DNA of 64,000 nucleotides from Gemmataceae bacterium (GTDB taxonomy: Bacteria; Planctomycetota; Planctomycetia; Gemmatales; Gemmataceae), in the NCBI GenBank assembly GCA_025055795.1, contig JANWVV010000004.1, forward strand, positions 62,001-126,000, read 5' to 3'. The notes beneath the pieces were generated by a model. It searched no databases. It saw nothing but the letters and a program-made list of their open reading frames with translations, and was not told the DNA's origin. This document shows, piece by piece, positions 1 through 7,947 of the stretch (position 1 is the first letter of the stretch; each line of letters opens with the position of its first letter). Made by a program: the position numbers and the translations under genes.

Positions 1-165
1 CAAGCATTACAGGCCGAGCGAACCGTATCTGCCGAGCAGATTCAGCAATTGGCCGGGTTATACGAGCTCGCCCGTTACGCGCCGCCGTCCGAGGATTGGC
101 CCGCGCAGCGAACTTGTCTGGCACGCACCCTGTTGTGCCGCCTGGCAGGGGTGACACCGCCATGA
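1..165 (+). CDS. C-terminal end of a DUF4129-type protein (partial)
   Basis: Frame 1 is open from the window edge to a TGA at 163-165 and gives about 54 residues. The last part reads YELARYAPPSEDW and then a short tail. A Tyr-Glu-x-Ala-Arg-Tyr pattern is typical of the C-terminal DUF4129 region that follows transmembrane transglutaminase-like proteins in MoxR/DUF58 clusters. The TGA overlaps the ATG of the next gene (ATGA at 162-165), so the two are translationally coupled. The assignment rests on this short motif plus the neighbours; the catalytic part, if any, lies outside the window. Confidence 0.6.
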   Translation, partial: QALQAERTVSAEQIQQLAGLYELARYAPPSEDWPAQRTCLARTLLCRLAGVTPP

Positions 166-1721
166 ACTACATAGCATGGTCACGCCCAGCCACGCAGCCG
201 AACCATCGAGGGCTCATGACACCATTGGGCCATGCCCTGATGGTTTGCTTGTTTGTGGCCGGCAGTGGTACTACCGGACATGCTGCCGACGGAAGCGATC
301 CCCCACGCCTCGCTCCCGTATTGGTCTCTCCCACCGGGATCGAACTGTGGTGCGCTTTTTTACATGCCCAAGGGTTACAAGTATCCACCACACCTTTTCG
401 TAAGGACAACGCCCGTGAGGGGATTCTCATCCACCTCGGACACGATTTGCGATATCTGGAACAAGATGATCCCCGACGACAGGAACTGATCGAAACCTGG
501 GCCGGGGACGGAGCCATCCTGATCGCCACGGACGGCGACTTGGAGCTGGCCGAATTGGGACTACAGTTTATCGCCGGTCCCGTTTATGGTCACGACATCA
601 CCTTTCTGCACCGCAGTCGCAGTCTCTGTATCTACCTGGTACCGCAGGAGACAAACCAGTTCCTGGGCTGGGGGCAACTCCCGTGGGGGCAACGGCGCCG
701 CGTTGCCTGTAACGTGAGCGGCTATTTACTGTGGCACCAGAACAGTCCGTGGCGACGTTTGGCCTCCTTTCCTCCCGGCTGCACCGCCCATCAGCGCCCT
801 TTGCCCTCAGCCACCACCGCTTTCGCTTTGGCTCGCGTCCGATCCCTCAGAGTTAGTGGGACCACTGTTAGTTTTGCCCCTACCCTGGCCCTAGCTGATC
901 ATAGCTTGTTCATCAACCAGATGTTGCTGGAACCAGGAACCGACAATTGGGACCTGGCCCTGGCTGTAGCCCTGTACCTGCGGGGCCAGCCGGCTCGCTC
1001 CTTATGTCGCCTGTACTACAACGGAACACTGGTCGAGTCGTTTGACCACTTGGAGCGGCTGGTGTCCCCCGCCCCAACGGTTCCGCCACCCCCTCGGGCG
1101 CCCCTCCCGAATCTATGGGCTGTCCAACGCGAACTGACCCAACTGGCCAACAATGCCCTGCAAATGGTGGAAGACCGGGACGTGCCCAACCAATTGTTCC
1201 TCGGGACGCCGGACCAACCCGAGAGTCAGGAGCACCGTTTCACTACATTACTAAAATTGTTGATAGTCGGAGCCCTGGCCGGTATGCTCTGGCTACTGTG
1301 GCAAACACTCAGGAACAATCGACTGGACGAAGCACCCACCCAATACAAGCCGAAGAAACACCGGGGTCTGGCGGGCCTGCTGCGACGCGCCTGGCAACGA
1401 CCCGTCACTGGCAGCGGCTGGGCAGAAGCGGTACGCCCGATTGTCCGGCAATTCTGGGCCGAGGCGGGCGTACGGGAACCAGTACCCGCCACTTTGCCGG
1501 CTGTGCTTTTCGCCCCTGAGGTCACCGAGGCCGAACACTGGCACCAGCAGTTACGCACGTTGTGGCAGTATGCCTTTGGCCCCCCTACCAGCAGTCTCAC
1601 ACCCACTGGATGGTCGCAATGGGAACCGCTGCTAGACCAACTGCAACAAGCTCGGCGGGCGGGATTGTGGCGACTGAATGGGACAGACCATGACCCAGCG
1701 ACGAGGATAACAACAGTATGA
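162..1721 (+). CDS. DUF4350-type membrane-anchored protein of a MoxR/DUF58 cluster
   Basis: This is a 519-residue protein of unknown biochemical role. The start at 162 is chosen because ATGA overlaps the preceding stop and AGGGGTGA lies just upstream; an in-frame ATG at 216 would give a shorter signal peptide. Seen: a hydrophobic segment (about residues 25-38) followed by an Ala-rich possible cleavage region, then a domain with a GILIHLGHDLRYLEQDD stretch and TDGDLELAELGL, and a single C-terminal membrane helix near residues 364-383 followed by a basic cytoplasmic tail of about 130 residues. Known: DUF4350 proteins, related to the GATase-like fold, sit beside MoxR ATPases and DUF58 proteins in many bacteria. 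Inference: it is part of a membrane complex acted on by the downstream MoxR. Its stop overlaps the start of the next gene. Confidence 0.7.
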   Translation: MNYIAWSRPATQPNHRGLMTPLGHALMVCLFVAGSGTTGHAADGSDPPRLAPVLVSPTGIELWCAFLHAQGLQVSTTPFRKDNAREGILIHLGHDLRYLEQDDPRRQELIETWAGDGAILIATDGDLELAELGLQFIAGPVYGHDITFLHRSRSLCIYLVPQETNQFLGWGQLPWGQRRRVACNVSGYLLWHQNSPWRRLASFPPGCTAHQRPLPSATTAFALARVRSLRVSGTTVSFAPTLALADHSLFINQMLLEPGTDNWDLALAVALYLRGQPARSLCRLYYNGTLVESFDHLERLVSPAPTVPPPPRAPLPNLWAVQRELTQLANNALQMVEDRDVPNQLFLGTPDQPESQEHRFTTLLKLLIVGALAGMLWLLWQTLRNNRLDEAPTQYKPKKHRGLAGLLRRAWQRPVTGSGWAEAVRPIVRQFWAEAGVREPVPATLPAVLFAPEVTEAEHWHQQLRTLWQYAFGPPTSSLTPTGWSQWEPLLDQLQQARRAGLWRLNGTDHDPATRITTV

Positions 1722-2800
1722 CAGCAATGCGTGGCAGCGGTTCGATCGGTTCCGACAATATTCGCTCGGCTGACGAACACCGATCTGAGATCCTGATACC
1801 TGGCCGATCTGCCGAGGGCTTGGACGGTCGGACCGGGGAAGCCCAGCGGACGGCTCGTGAGCTGGCCCAGCAAGCTCAGGAACTGCTGCGCCGGATGCAA
1901 ACGGAGGTAGGCCGGGTGGTGGTCGGAGTCGACACCGTCGTCCAGCAACTGCTCATCGCTCTGCTGGCGGGCGGTCACGTCCTACTGGAGGGGGTGCCCG
2001 GAGTCGCCAAGACCACCTTGTCCAAAGTCTTCGCCCGCCTGCTCGGATGCCAATACCAACGGGTGCAGTTTACCCCCGATCTGCTCCCCTCTGATATCAC
2101 GGGTACGTCCATTTTTAACCGCCAGACCAACGAATTCGAGCTACGCAAAGGACCCATTTTCACCCAGGTACTGTTAGCCGATGAGATCAACCGAGCACCG
2201 GCTAAAACCCAGTCCGCATTGCTGGAAGCAATGCAGGAGTATCAGGTCACCGTGGACGGTCAGTCGATCCCCTTGCCGGTGCCGTTTCTGGTGATCGCCA
2301 CACAAAACCCGGTGGAACAGGAAGGTGTCTACCGATTGCCCGAAGCCCAGCTGGACCGCTTCCTGGTGCGCATCGAAATGGGCTACCCGGGCTTTGAACA
2401 GGAAGTGCAACTTTTGCGGCTCCACAGCCGGCCAGTGCCCGAGGTAGCCGCCTTATGTACACCGGAGATGATCCTTGATTTGCAACGCCGCCTGACCGAG
2501 GTGTACGTGGCCGATTCGATCTATGTGTACATCGTCCAACTAGCTGAAGCCAGCCGGCAACACGCGGAAATCAGCCTGGGGGCCAGCCCAAGGGCAGCGC
2601 TGAACCTGCTCCGCTGTGCCCGGGCCCGCGCTGCCCTTGCCGGACGCTACTTCGTCACCCACGAAGACGTCCAAGCCGTTGCCTATCCCGTTCTCAGCCA
2701 TCGCCTCATCCTACGCCCGGAAGCTGAAATCGAAGGACGGCACACCGCGGACGTCATCCGCGAACTGCTGGAATCCGTACCTGTGCTCGAATCATTATGA
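1718..2800 (+). CDS. MoxR-family AAA+ ATPase
   Basis: This 360-residue AAA+ ATPase belongs to the MoxR group, whose members act as chaperones that insert cofactors or remodel complexes together with VWA or DUF58 proteins. Seen: Walker A GVPGVAKTT near residues 92-100, Walker B LLADEINRAP near 152-161, sensor-type ATQNPVEQEG near 190, and an arginine-finger region around QLDRFLVRIEMGYP. About 60 residues of polar N-terminal extension precede the ATPase. The start overlaps the upstream stop as ATGA, so it is coupled to the DUF4350 gene. The next clear gene (DUF58) begins 375 bases later, unusually far for this pair. The family call is secure; the client complex is unknown. Confidence 0.93.
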   Translation: MTAMRGSGSIGSDNIRSADEHRSEILIPGRSAEGLDGRTGEAQRTARELAQQAQELLRRMQTEVGRVVVGVDTVVQQLLIALLAGGHVLLEGVPGVAKTTLSKVFARLLGCQYQRVQFTPDLLPSDITGTSIFNRQTNEFELRKGPIFTQVLLADEINRAPAKTQSALLEAMQEYQVTVDGQSIPLPVPFLVIATQNPVEQEGVYRLPEAQLDRFLVRIEMGYPGFEQEVQLLRLHSRPVPEVAALCTPEMILDLQRRLTEVYVADSIYVYIVQLAEASRQHAEISLGASPRAALNLLRCARARAALAGRYFVTHEDVQAVAYPVLSHRLILRPEAEIEGRHTADVIRELLESVPVLESL

Positions 2801-3175
2801 TCACTCTGCTGAACCGCTCACCATTGGCAGCCAAACCTCCGGTGGACGAAACACCCTGCCGCAACCGGCCGGGATGGACAGCACATGATGCAACACAACC
2901 AGGTAGTTAACCCGCTTAGCTCCTTGATACTTGCGGGCAGTTTGCAATCCCGCACATTAACACAGTCTCCGGAAATTGTCCGCACCATGAAGGCAACCAG
3001 ATGTCGCATGCCAGGGATGGGGGTATGTGAAGGATGTGCCGGGCGATAGTGCGTGACATTCGCTGGGCAGACGATGAGTGACACGCAGCCGGACACGAAG
3101 ATTAACTGACGGGCGTCGTTACGGAGATACAATCACTTTTTGATTCCCACACCGCTCGAGGTTCCAGTCGGATCA
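2801..3175 (+). other. Intergenic gap between moxR and DUF58 gene
   Basis: These 375 bases separate two genes that are usually adjacent. A 37-codon reading frame (2797-2910) overlaps the moxR stop as ATGA, but its product shows no recognisable features. I see no terminator with a T-run. The region could hold an internal promoter for the DUF58 gene, but I cannot point to convincing boxes. Confidence 0.4.
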
Positions 3176-5176
3176 ATGGTGACGTCGCGAGGGTACCTCT
3201 GGCTAGTAAGCTTGGCAGGCCTGGTGCTGCTAGGAGTGTTACTGGGCCGGGAAGTCAGTCTGCTACCGACATGGAGCGGTATGACCCTCCTGGTGTTGTG
3301 GGGAGGGCGATGTCTGTACTTTGCGGTTCGAGCGGAGGGATTGCGCCGGCGCATACAAGTGCATTGCCGGTTGTTCCAAGCAGGTCGCGAGGCACCCGTA
3401 TTGTGGGCCCAGATACCGTTCACTGTAGAGCTGACAGTATTCAACCCGTGTCGTTATCCGGTTTTGTTGGTGCTGGAGGATTGGTTTGCGCCGGGCACGG
3501 AAGTGGTGGCTGGCACGTATCGGTGTGTTCTGCGCGTAAAAGCCGGTCAGAATGTGACCTGGCGCTACCAGCGGCGGGCAGCGGTGACGGGCTGTGTCCG
3601 GAGGGAGTGCCTGCAGGTAATTGTGCTGGATAGTCTGGGGATGTTTCAGCAGCGTTGGCGGGTGGGGGAACCGCAGCAGTGGTGGGTATTACCGCCGTTA
3701 TGCGATGAAGAAGGGCGACAACGGGCGGTCAAGCAGTTCAATCAGGTACCACCACCGGGGAGCCATCGCTGGCGACGTCCCGGCACAGGTAGCGAACTGC
3801 TGGACCTGCGGGACTACCAGCCGGGGGATCCACCCAAGATGGTGGCTTGGAAGGTATCGGCCCGCCGGGAGCAGTTGATCACCCGGGAGCTGGAAAGCGA
3901 TGTTCCGGTGCGTTGCCTGTTGTTTGTAGATGGCGCAGCCGACGTACGTCTGGGAAGCCCCGGCCAACGGCCCGTCCAGCGTCTGGCCCAAGCAGCCGGC
4001 TTGCTGGCTCAGACAGCTATTGCCCAGCGCGATCCCGTCGGCCTGGTCTGTTTTGATGCCCAGGGAGCGGAGGTATTGCCCCCGGCCCGCACGCGGCAAC
4101 ATTTGCTGAGAGTGTTGCGCCGTCTGGCCGAGGTCGCCGCATACCCTGCGGTCCCCCGCGGATTAGGAGCAACGGCTCTGACCCGTCGGGTCTGGCCTTG
4201 GGCGCACTTCCTCTATCCCCATTTGGTGCAAGGTTCTCTCAACAACATGCCATCGGCCCGACTCTGGCGGCCCCTGCTCGATCGATCCTGGGGCTGGTTT
4301 ATCCCTGCAGTGATGCTGGCTAATCTGGTGATGGTGTTCACTGTGCCGCCGTGGCGACTGTGGGCTGCCGAACAAGCCGCCGCTTTCAGCCGATGGTGCC
4401 TGCCTCAAGGGGGGATCAGCCAACTGATTTTGTTCGCCTTTTCGATGATAACGTTTTTGATTGGCCCCCTCCTGGTGGCTGGACTGGTGTGGTTGTGGTA
4501 CGGCACGCAGGATTTGTTCGGCTCCATGCGTCGTTCCCTGACCCAACGCAAGCAATTAGCGGCCCTGGTGGCTTTCAACGAGCGGGCTGGTCCGGCCCGG
4601 ATCGAGCACCTGCTGGCCGACAACACGGCCTATACCCACGCTTTGGGCTGCTTCTTGCAGCAACATCTCATACCAACGCCTGTTCACTGGTACGACTGGC
4701 CCCAGCGACAACTTTACCGCGAGCCGGCAAAAATTGAGGTACTGGCCAGCGCACTACTGCGTGCCGTGAGCCGGGCCCGCGACAACGAATTGTATGTCAT
4801 CCTGGCCGATCTGGCTGACTACACCCCGCATCTGTTGCCCCTGGTTACCGCTTGCCGTCTGGCCCACGCTCGTCACCATCAGGTCCTGGTCATCCTGCCC
4901 GAGCCACAGGGAAGTTCCCACCCACCTTCCCCCTTCTCCAGTGGTACCGCCCAAGTGTCGGAATTGCCGTCGCTTGCCACCTCAAGCCCGTCGCCCCCTG
5001 AGTCTGCATCCGATGAACAAAAACTAGCCCGCCGTTATTATGCCACGGTCTACCAGCAGTTGCGACGACAACTGGTGGCCGTTGGGGCTTCCGTGCTGTG
5101 CCTGGAAGCAACCAATCCGCTGCCTGTGTTGTTGGAGCGTCTGGACCGGTTACGTGGTTACAGGAGTCGACGATGA
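3176..5176 (+). CDS. DUF58 domain membrane protein
   Basis: This is a 666-residue protein. Two N-terminal membrane helices (about residues 5-22 and 30-46) are followed by a beta-rich region and the DUF58 signature GSELLDLRDYQPGD with MVAWKVSAR (about 205-230). A VWA-like segment LLFVDGAADV follows, then two further helices (about 372-390 and 417-442) and a long soluble C-terminus. DUF58 proteins are the usual partners of MoxR ATPases; the second pair of helices inside the chain makes this one larger than the common 300-450-residue members. The ATG at 3176 is preferred over an upstream TTG at 3140 because of the conserved hydrophobic start. Its TGA overlaps the next ATG (ATGA at 5173-5176), showing co-translation with the membrane protein downstream. 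Confidence 0.85.
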   Translation: MVTSRGYLWLVSLAGLVLLGVLLGREVSLLPTWSGMTLLVLWGGRCLYFAVRAEGLRRRIQVHCRLFQAGREAPVLWAQIPFTVELTVFNPCRYPVLLVLEDWFAPGTEVVAGTYRCVLRVKAGQNVTWRYQRRAAVTGCVRRECLQVIVLDSLGMFQQRWRVGEPQQWWVLPPLCDEEGRQRAVKQFNQVPPPGSHRWRRPGTGSELLDLRDYQPGDPPKMVAWKVSARREQLITRELESDVPVRCLLFVDGAADVRLGSPGQRPVQRLAQAAGLLAQTAIAQRDPVGLVCFDAQGAEVLPPARTRQHLLRVLRRLAEVAAYPAVPRGLGATALTRRVWPWAHFLYPHLVQGSLNNMPSARLWRPLLDRSWGWFIPAVMLANLVMVFTVPPWRLWAAEQAAAFSRWCLPQGGISQLILFAFSMITFLIGPLLVAGLVWLWYGTQDLFGSMRRSLTQRKQLAALVAFNERAGPARIEHLLADNTAYTHALGCFLQQHLIPTPVHWYDWPQRQLYREPAKIEVLASALLRAVSRARDNELYVILADLADYTPHLLPLVTACRLAHARHHQVLVILPEPQGSSHPPSPFSSGTAQVSELPSLATSSPSPPESASDEQKLARRYYATVYQQLRRQLVAVGASVLCLEATNPLPVLLERLDRLRGYRSRR

Positions 5177-6141
5177 CTCATCCATCGGCTCAGCAGCAGC
5201 CTTGGTCAGTGCAGCCCTCCGGCGAACCTGTCCACTCGATTGGAGCAGTAACAGGTGACCCGTCGGCCGCTCTGCCAGAGCTGGCGTCCCCTGTGGACAC
5301 AGACCCTACTACCCCTGTGGCTCTGACTCAGTTAGGCCGATTGATTCGGGAGGAGCCACAGTTGCGTCTGTGGTTGCTCACGGGTATCGGCGCCTTGATC
5401 TTGCAAGCTTTTTACTTCCTCATGCAAGCGAGTGACACCGCGGCGCTGCTGATACTGGTTATTGGAACGGCGGGTTGGATTCTCCGCTGGAGCAGTGCAG
5501 CTTATTGGATTCTGTTACTGAACACCTGGTTCCATTATTTCCCGGATGGTGTACCCGGCGGTAGCCGTCCAAACTATTGGTTGCTCAACAAATATGGTAA
5601 TCCAGAAAGTATGTTGGCGATCCTGTCGTTAGTGACATACATCTGGAGCCACTGGCAGTGGATCAGCTTGACACGGGAGGTAGCGGTTGTGCCCCGCCCC
5701 GATGGGACAGTCCAACGCTGGCGACGGCCCGCGCACACCCTTCAACCCGCCGAATGGTATGCCCTCTGGGTATTCAGCTTGCTGGCCCTGGGAATTACCT
5801 GGCTCCTGTGGATGATCGTGGACGGCGTCGTTATCGTTCCTGGTTCGATCACACCGCTGGACTGGCAACTGCCGCCGCTACGCCTTCCAAGCGATGCCCT
5901 GGCTCCCTGGCTCACCCGCTTGATCGTGCTGACTAGTCTGATCACTGTGATCCTGCTTGGCTACCGACTGGTCGCCTTGATGCGCCTGCGGTATACCTGG
6001 AAGGCGAGCGATGCCGCCTTCTGGCTCCACGATCTGGCCTGGCAGGAACTGCACCGGGAATGGCGGCGACAGGCCACCCTGCAGCAACGGCACGTCAGCC
6101 CGCGGCAAGAAAATCGCCGCCCGCCGTATCCATCTGCTTGA
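5173..6141 (+). CDS. Multi-pass membrane protein of the MoxR/DUF58 cluster
   Basis: This is a 322-residue membrane protein that I do not recognise beyond its context. After a polar N-terminus of about 60 residues there are hydrophobic helices near residues 65-84, 87-105 and 110-120, then a loop, then helices near 196-217 and 247-268, and a basic tail. The start is fixed by the ATGA overlap with the DUF58 stop, not by the longer upstream frame. Position and coupling suggest it is a structural member of the same membrane complex. Confidence 0.7.
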   Translation: MTHPSAQQQPWSVQPSGEPVHSIGAVTGDPSAALPELASPVDTDPTTPVALTQLGRLIREEPQLRLWLLTGIGALILQAFYFLMQASDTAALLILVIGTAGWILRWSSAAYWILLLNTWFHYFPDGVPGGSRPNYWLLNKYGNPESMLAILSLVTYIWSHWQWISLTREVAVVPRPDGTVQRWRRPAHTLQPAEWYALWVFSLLALGITWLLWMIVDGVVIVPGSITPLDWQLPPLRLPSDALAPWLTRLIVLTSLITVILLGYRLVALMRLRYTWKASDAAFWLHDLAWQELHREWRRQATLQQRHVSPRQENRRPPYPSA

Positions 6142-6326
6142 CATACAGGCAAGCTATTCCGCCTCCTGGAGATGGAGCATGTGGTTGCGTTAGTCGCATT
6201 GCCGGCTGCCACAGCCCTCGCTTATTCCTAATATATACGTATTCATATGTCCAGAGATCTAGGCAGGATCTGGAATACTTGAAAATCCAGAACCTCCATT
6301 TAACCGCACAAGCAAAGAGGTGGACT

Positions 6327-6656
6327 ATGAAAACCGGTTTGTTTCTGCGGGAAATAGTCGGCTGGCTGCTACTAATTGGTGGTTTGGGTGTATTTGCATT
6401 GGCCCTGCTTCTGTTGCTGGATCGTCGTATTTTCGAGGCCGTGCCGGCCGTTGGTGTCGGATTTGTCATTTTCCGTGGGGGCATTCACCTGCTGAAGGTA
6501 GCTGCGGCCTTGCGGGCCGTGTGGGAGTGGCAGAACCGGGGTGGGGTCGTCCCCCGACGACCCGTGATGAGTTCCCGCCCGCTTGGCCCAACCACTCCCA
6601 TTTCGCCGTCAAACGTTATTCCCGGCCGCACGCCGGCTGTGCCGACAGCACGGTAA
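6327..6656 (+). CDS. Small two-helix membrane protein, unknown
   Basis: This 109-residue protein begins MKTGLFLREIVGW at an ATG preceded by AAAGAGGTGG, a good ribosome-binding site; the longer upstream frame is not used. Two hydrophobic segments (residues 9-31 and 38-55) are followed by a basic stretch and a Pro/Ser/Thr-rich tail. There is no recognisable domain. It follows the MoxR cluster by 185 bases on the same strand and may or may not be part of it. Confidence 0.65.
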   Translation: MKTGLFLREIVGWLLLIGGLGVFALALLLLLDRRIFEAVPAVGVGFVIFRGGIHLLKVAAALRAVWEWQNRGGVVPRRPVMSSRPLGPTTPISPSNVIPGRTPAVPTAR

Positions 6657-6833
6657 CGTCTGTCCCTACGCTCTGATTACCAACGGAGAACGCTCATTGT
6701 TCTAGGTATTTTCCGACCCTCCCGTTGATTTTGTCACAACATAGAGGGAGCTGAAACCATTGGTCCGATGCGAACATTTACTGTGATATCGAAAAAACTG
6801 TGACCCGGTATCACTCTCGGTGTAAGCGGACTA

Positions 6834-7586
6834 ATGAGGCGGATTCAAGCAGTTTATTTTGACGCTGTCGGAACGCTATTGTTTCCGGACCCACCGGCTG
6901 AGCAGGTCTATGCAGCGGTAGCGGAACGTTGTGGGCTATCCGTAACGGCGGCTGAAGTGCGGCAACGCTTGCGTCAGGCCTTTCTTCGGGAGGAAGAGCG
7001 GGATCGCCAGTATGGGTGGCGGGTGGATGAAAGCCGGGAACTCACCCGCTGGCGAACGATAGTACGGACCTGCTTTGCTCAGGCCGAACCGGAGCAGTTC
7101 GAAGCAATATTCTACGAGCTTTACCAGCATTTTGCCCAGCCACAGGCGTGGCGTCTGGCGACTCAGGCGGCCATGGTCCTGACCAGCTTGTACCAACGCC
7201 AGCGGTTTGTCGGTATTGCCTCCAATTATGATGGCCGTTTACGGCGGGTGGTGGCTGGTATTCCGACTTTGGCTCCTCTGCGTGATCATCTGGTGATTAG
7301 CGCGGAAGTGGGATACCGTAAGCCAGCAGCAGCGTTTTTTGCTGCCGTAGTGCAACAAGCGGCATGCCCAGCCCACCAAATCCTCTACGTCGGAGACGAC
7401 TGGGATAACGATTACCAGGGGGCCCGTCACGCCGGATTGCAAGCCGTGTTGTACCGCCCGATCATTTCCACTACAGATACAACAATCCTCGGCCCATCTC
7501 TGTCGCCCGTGCCCGCCCCCTCTGCTTCCGCTGACGCCCTCATCATCACCCAGCTTCAGCAGGTCCTGGATCACCTGGACGAGTAG
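6834..7586 (+). CDS. HAD-superfamily hydrolase
   Basis: This 250-residue HAD-fold enzyme is probably a phosphatase or dehalogenase-like hydrolase of the HDHD3 (REG-2-like) type. Seen: motif I FDAVGTLL with nucleophile Asp10, motif II GIASNYDGR, motif III GYRKPAAAFF with the conserved Lys, and motif IV YVGDDWDNDYQGA. A cap region of about 100 residues lies between motifs I and II, as in subclass C1. The residue two after the nucleophile is Val12 where phosphatases usually have Asp; this variant is known in REG-2-like members and may mean altered chemistry. The substrate cannot be told from sequence. Confidence 0.85.
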   Translation: MRRIQAVYFDAVGTLLFPDPPAEQVYAAVAERCGLSVTAAEVRQRLRQAFLREEERDRQYGWRVDESRELTRWRTIVRTCFAQAEPEQFEAIFYELYQHFAQPQAWRLATQAAMVLTSLYQRQRFVGIASNYDGRLRRVVAGIPTLAPLRDHLVISAEVGYRKPAAAFFAAVVQQAACPAHQILYVGDDWDNDYQGARHAGLQAVLYRPIISTTDTTILGPSLSPVPAPSASADALIITQLQQVLDHLDE

Positions 7587-7947
7587 AGCTGGAGCGAAGA
7601 CACCCGGCTGCAAATGCCCGTTCTGACAAGACGCGAAGTTGGATCTACGCAATATGTGCAATTAGTCCGCTAGACTATGATCTAGTGCACAATAAGTAAA
7701 TTTACTCTAAGTATCTGACCACCTGATCCCATAAAAATCCGCATCCGTTACAGGCGATAGCCTGCGTGTGCCCTGCCCCTCATTTGCTAACACCTCAAAA
7801 AACAGCCCAGTGTCAACGATCTTGAGGATGTGCTATGCTTTCGACAGTAACTAGCCGCTGGATCTGACGTTTTGCCTGCTTTGAGGCGGCGTCGCCCAGA
7901 AACACGGTTATGTTTTTCCCTCCTGGCTTACTCCCAAAACACTGTCC
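7587..7947. other. Intergenic region upstream of histidine kinase
   Basis: These 361 bases, moderately AT-rich around 7660-7730, lie between the HAD gene and the kinase. I see no tRNA, no clear terminator and no further coding region. No convincing Shine-Dalgarno precedes the annotated kinase start. Confidence 0.35.

Noticed and set aside
2797-2910. 37-codon ATGA-overlapping frame after moxR
   Set aside because: The overlap is attractive, but the peptide has no feature of a real protein and no conserved pattern; it may be chance.
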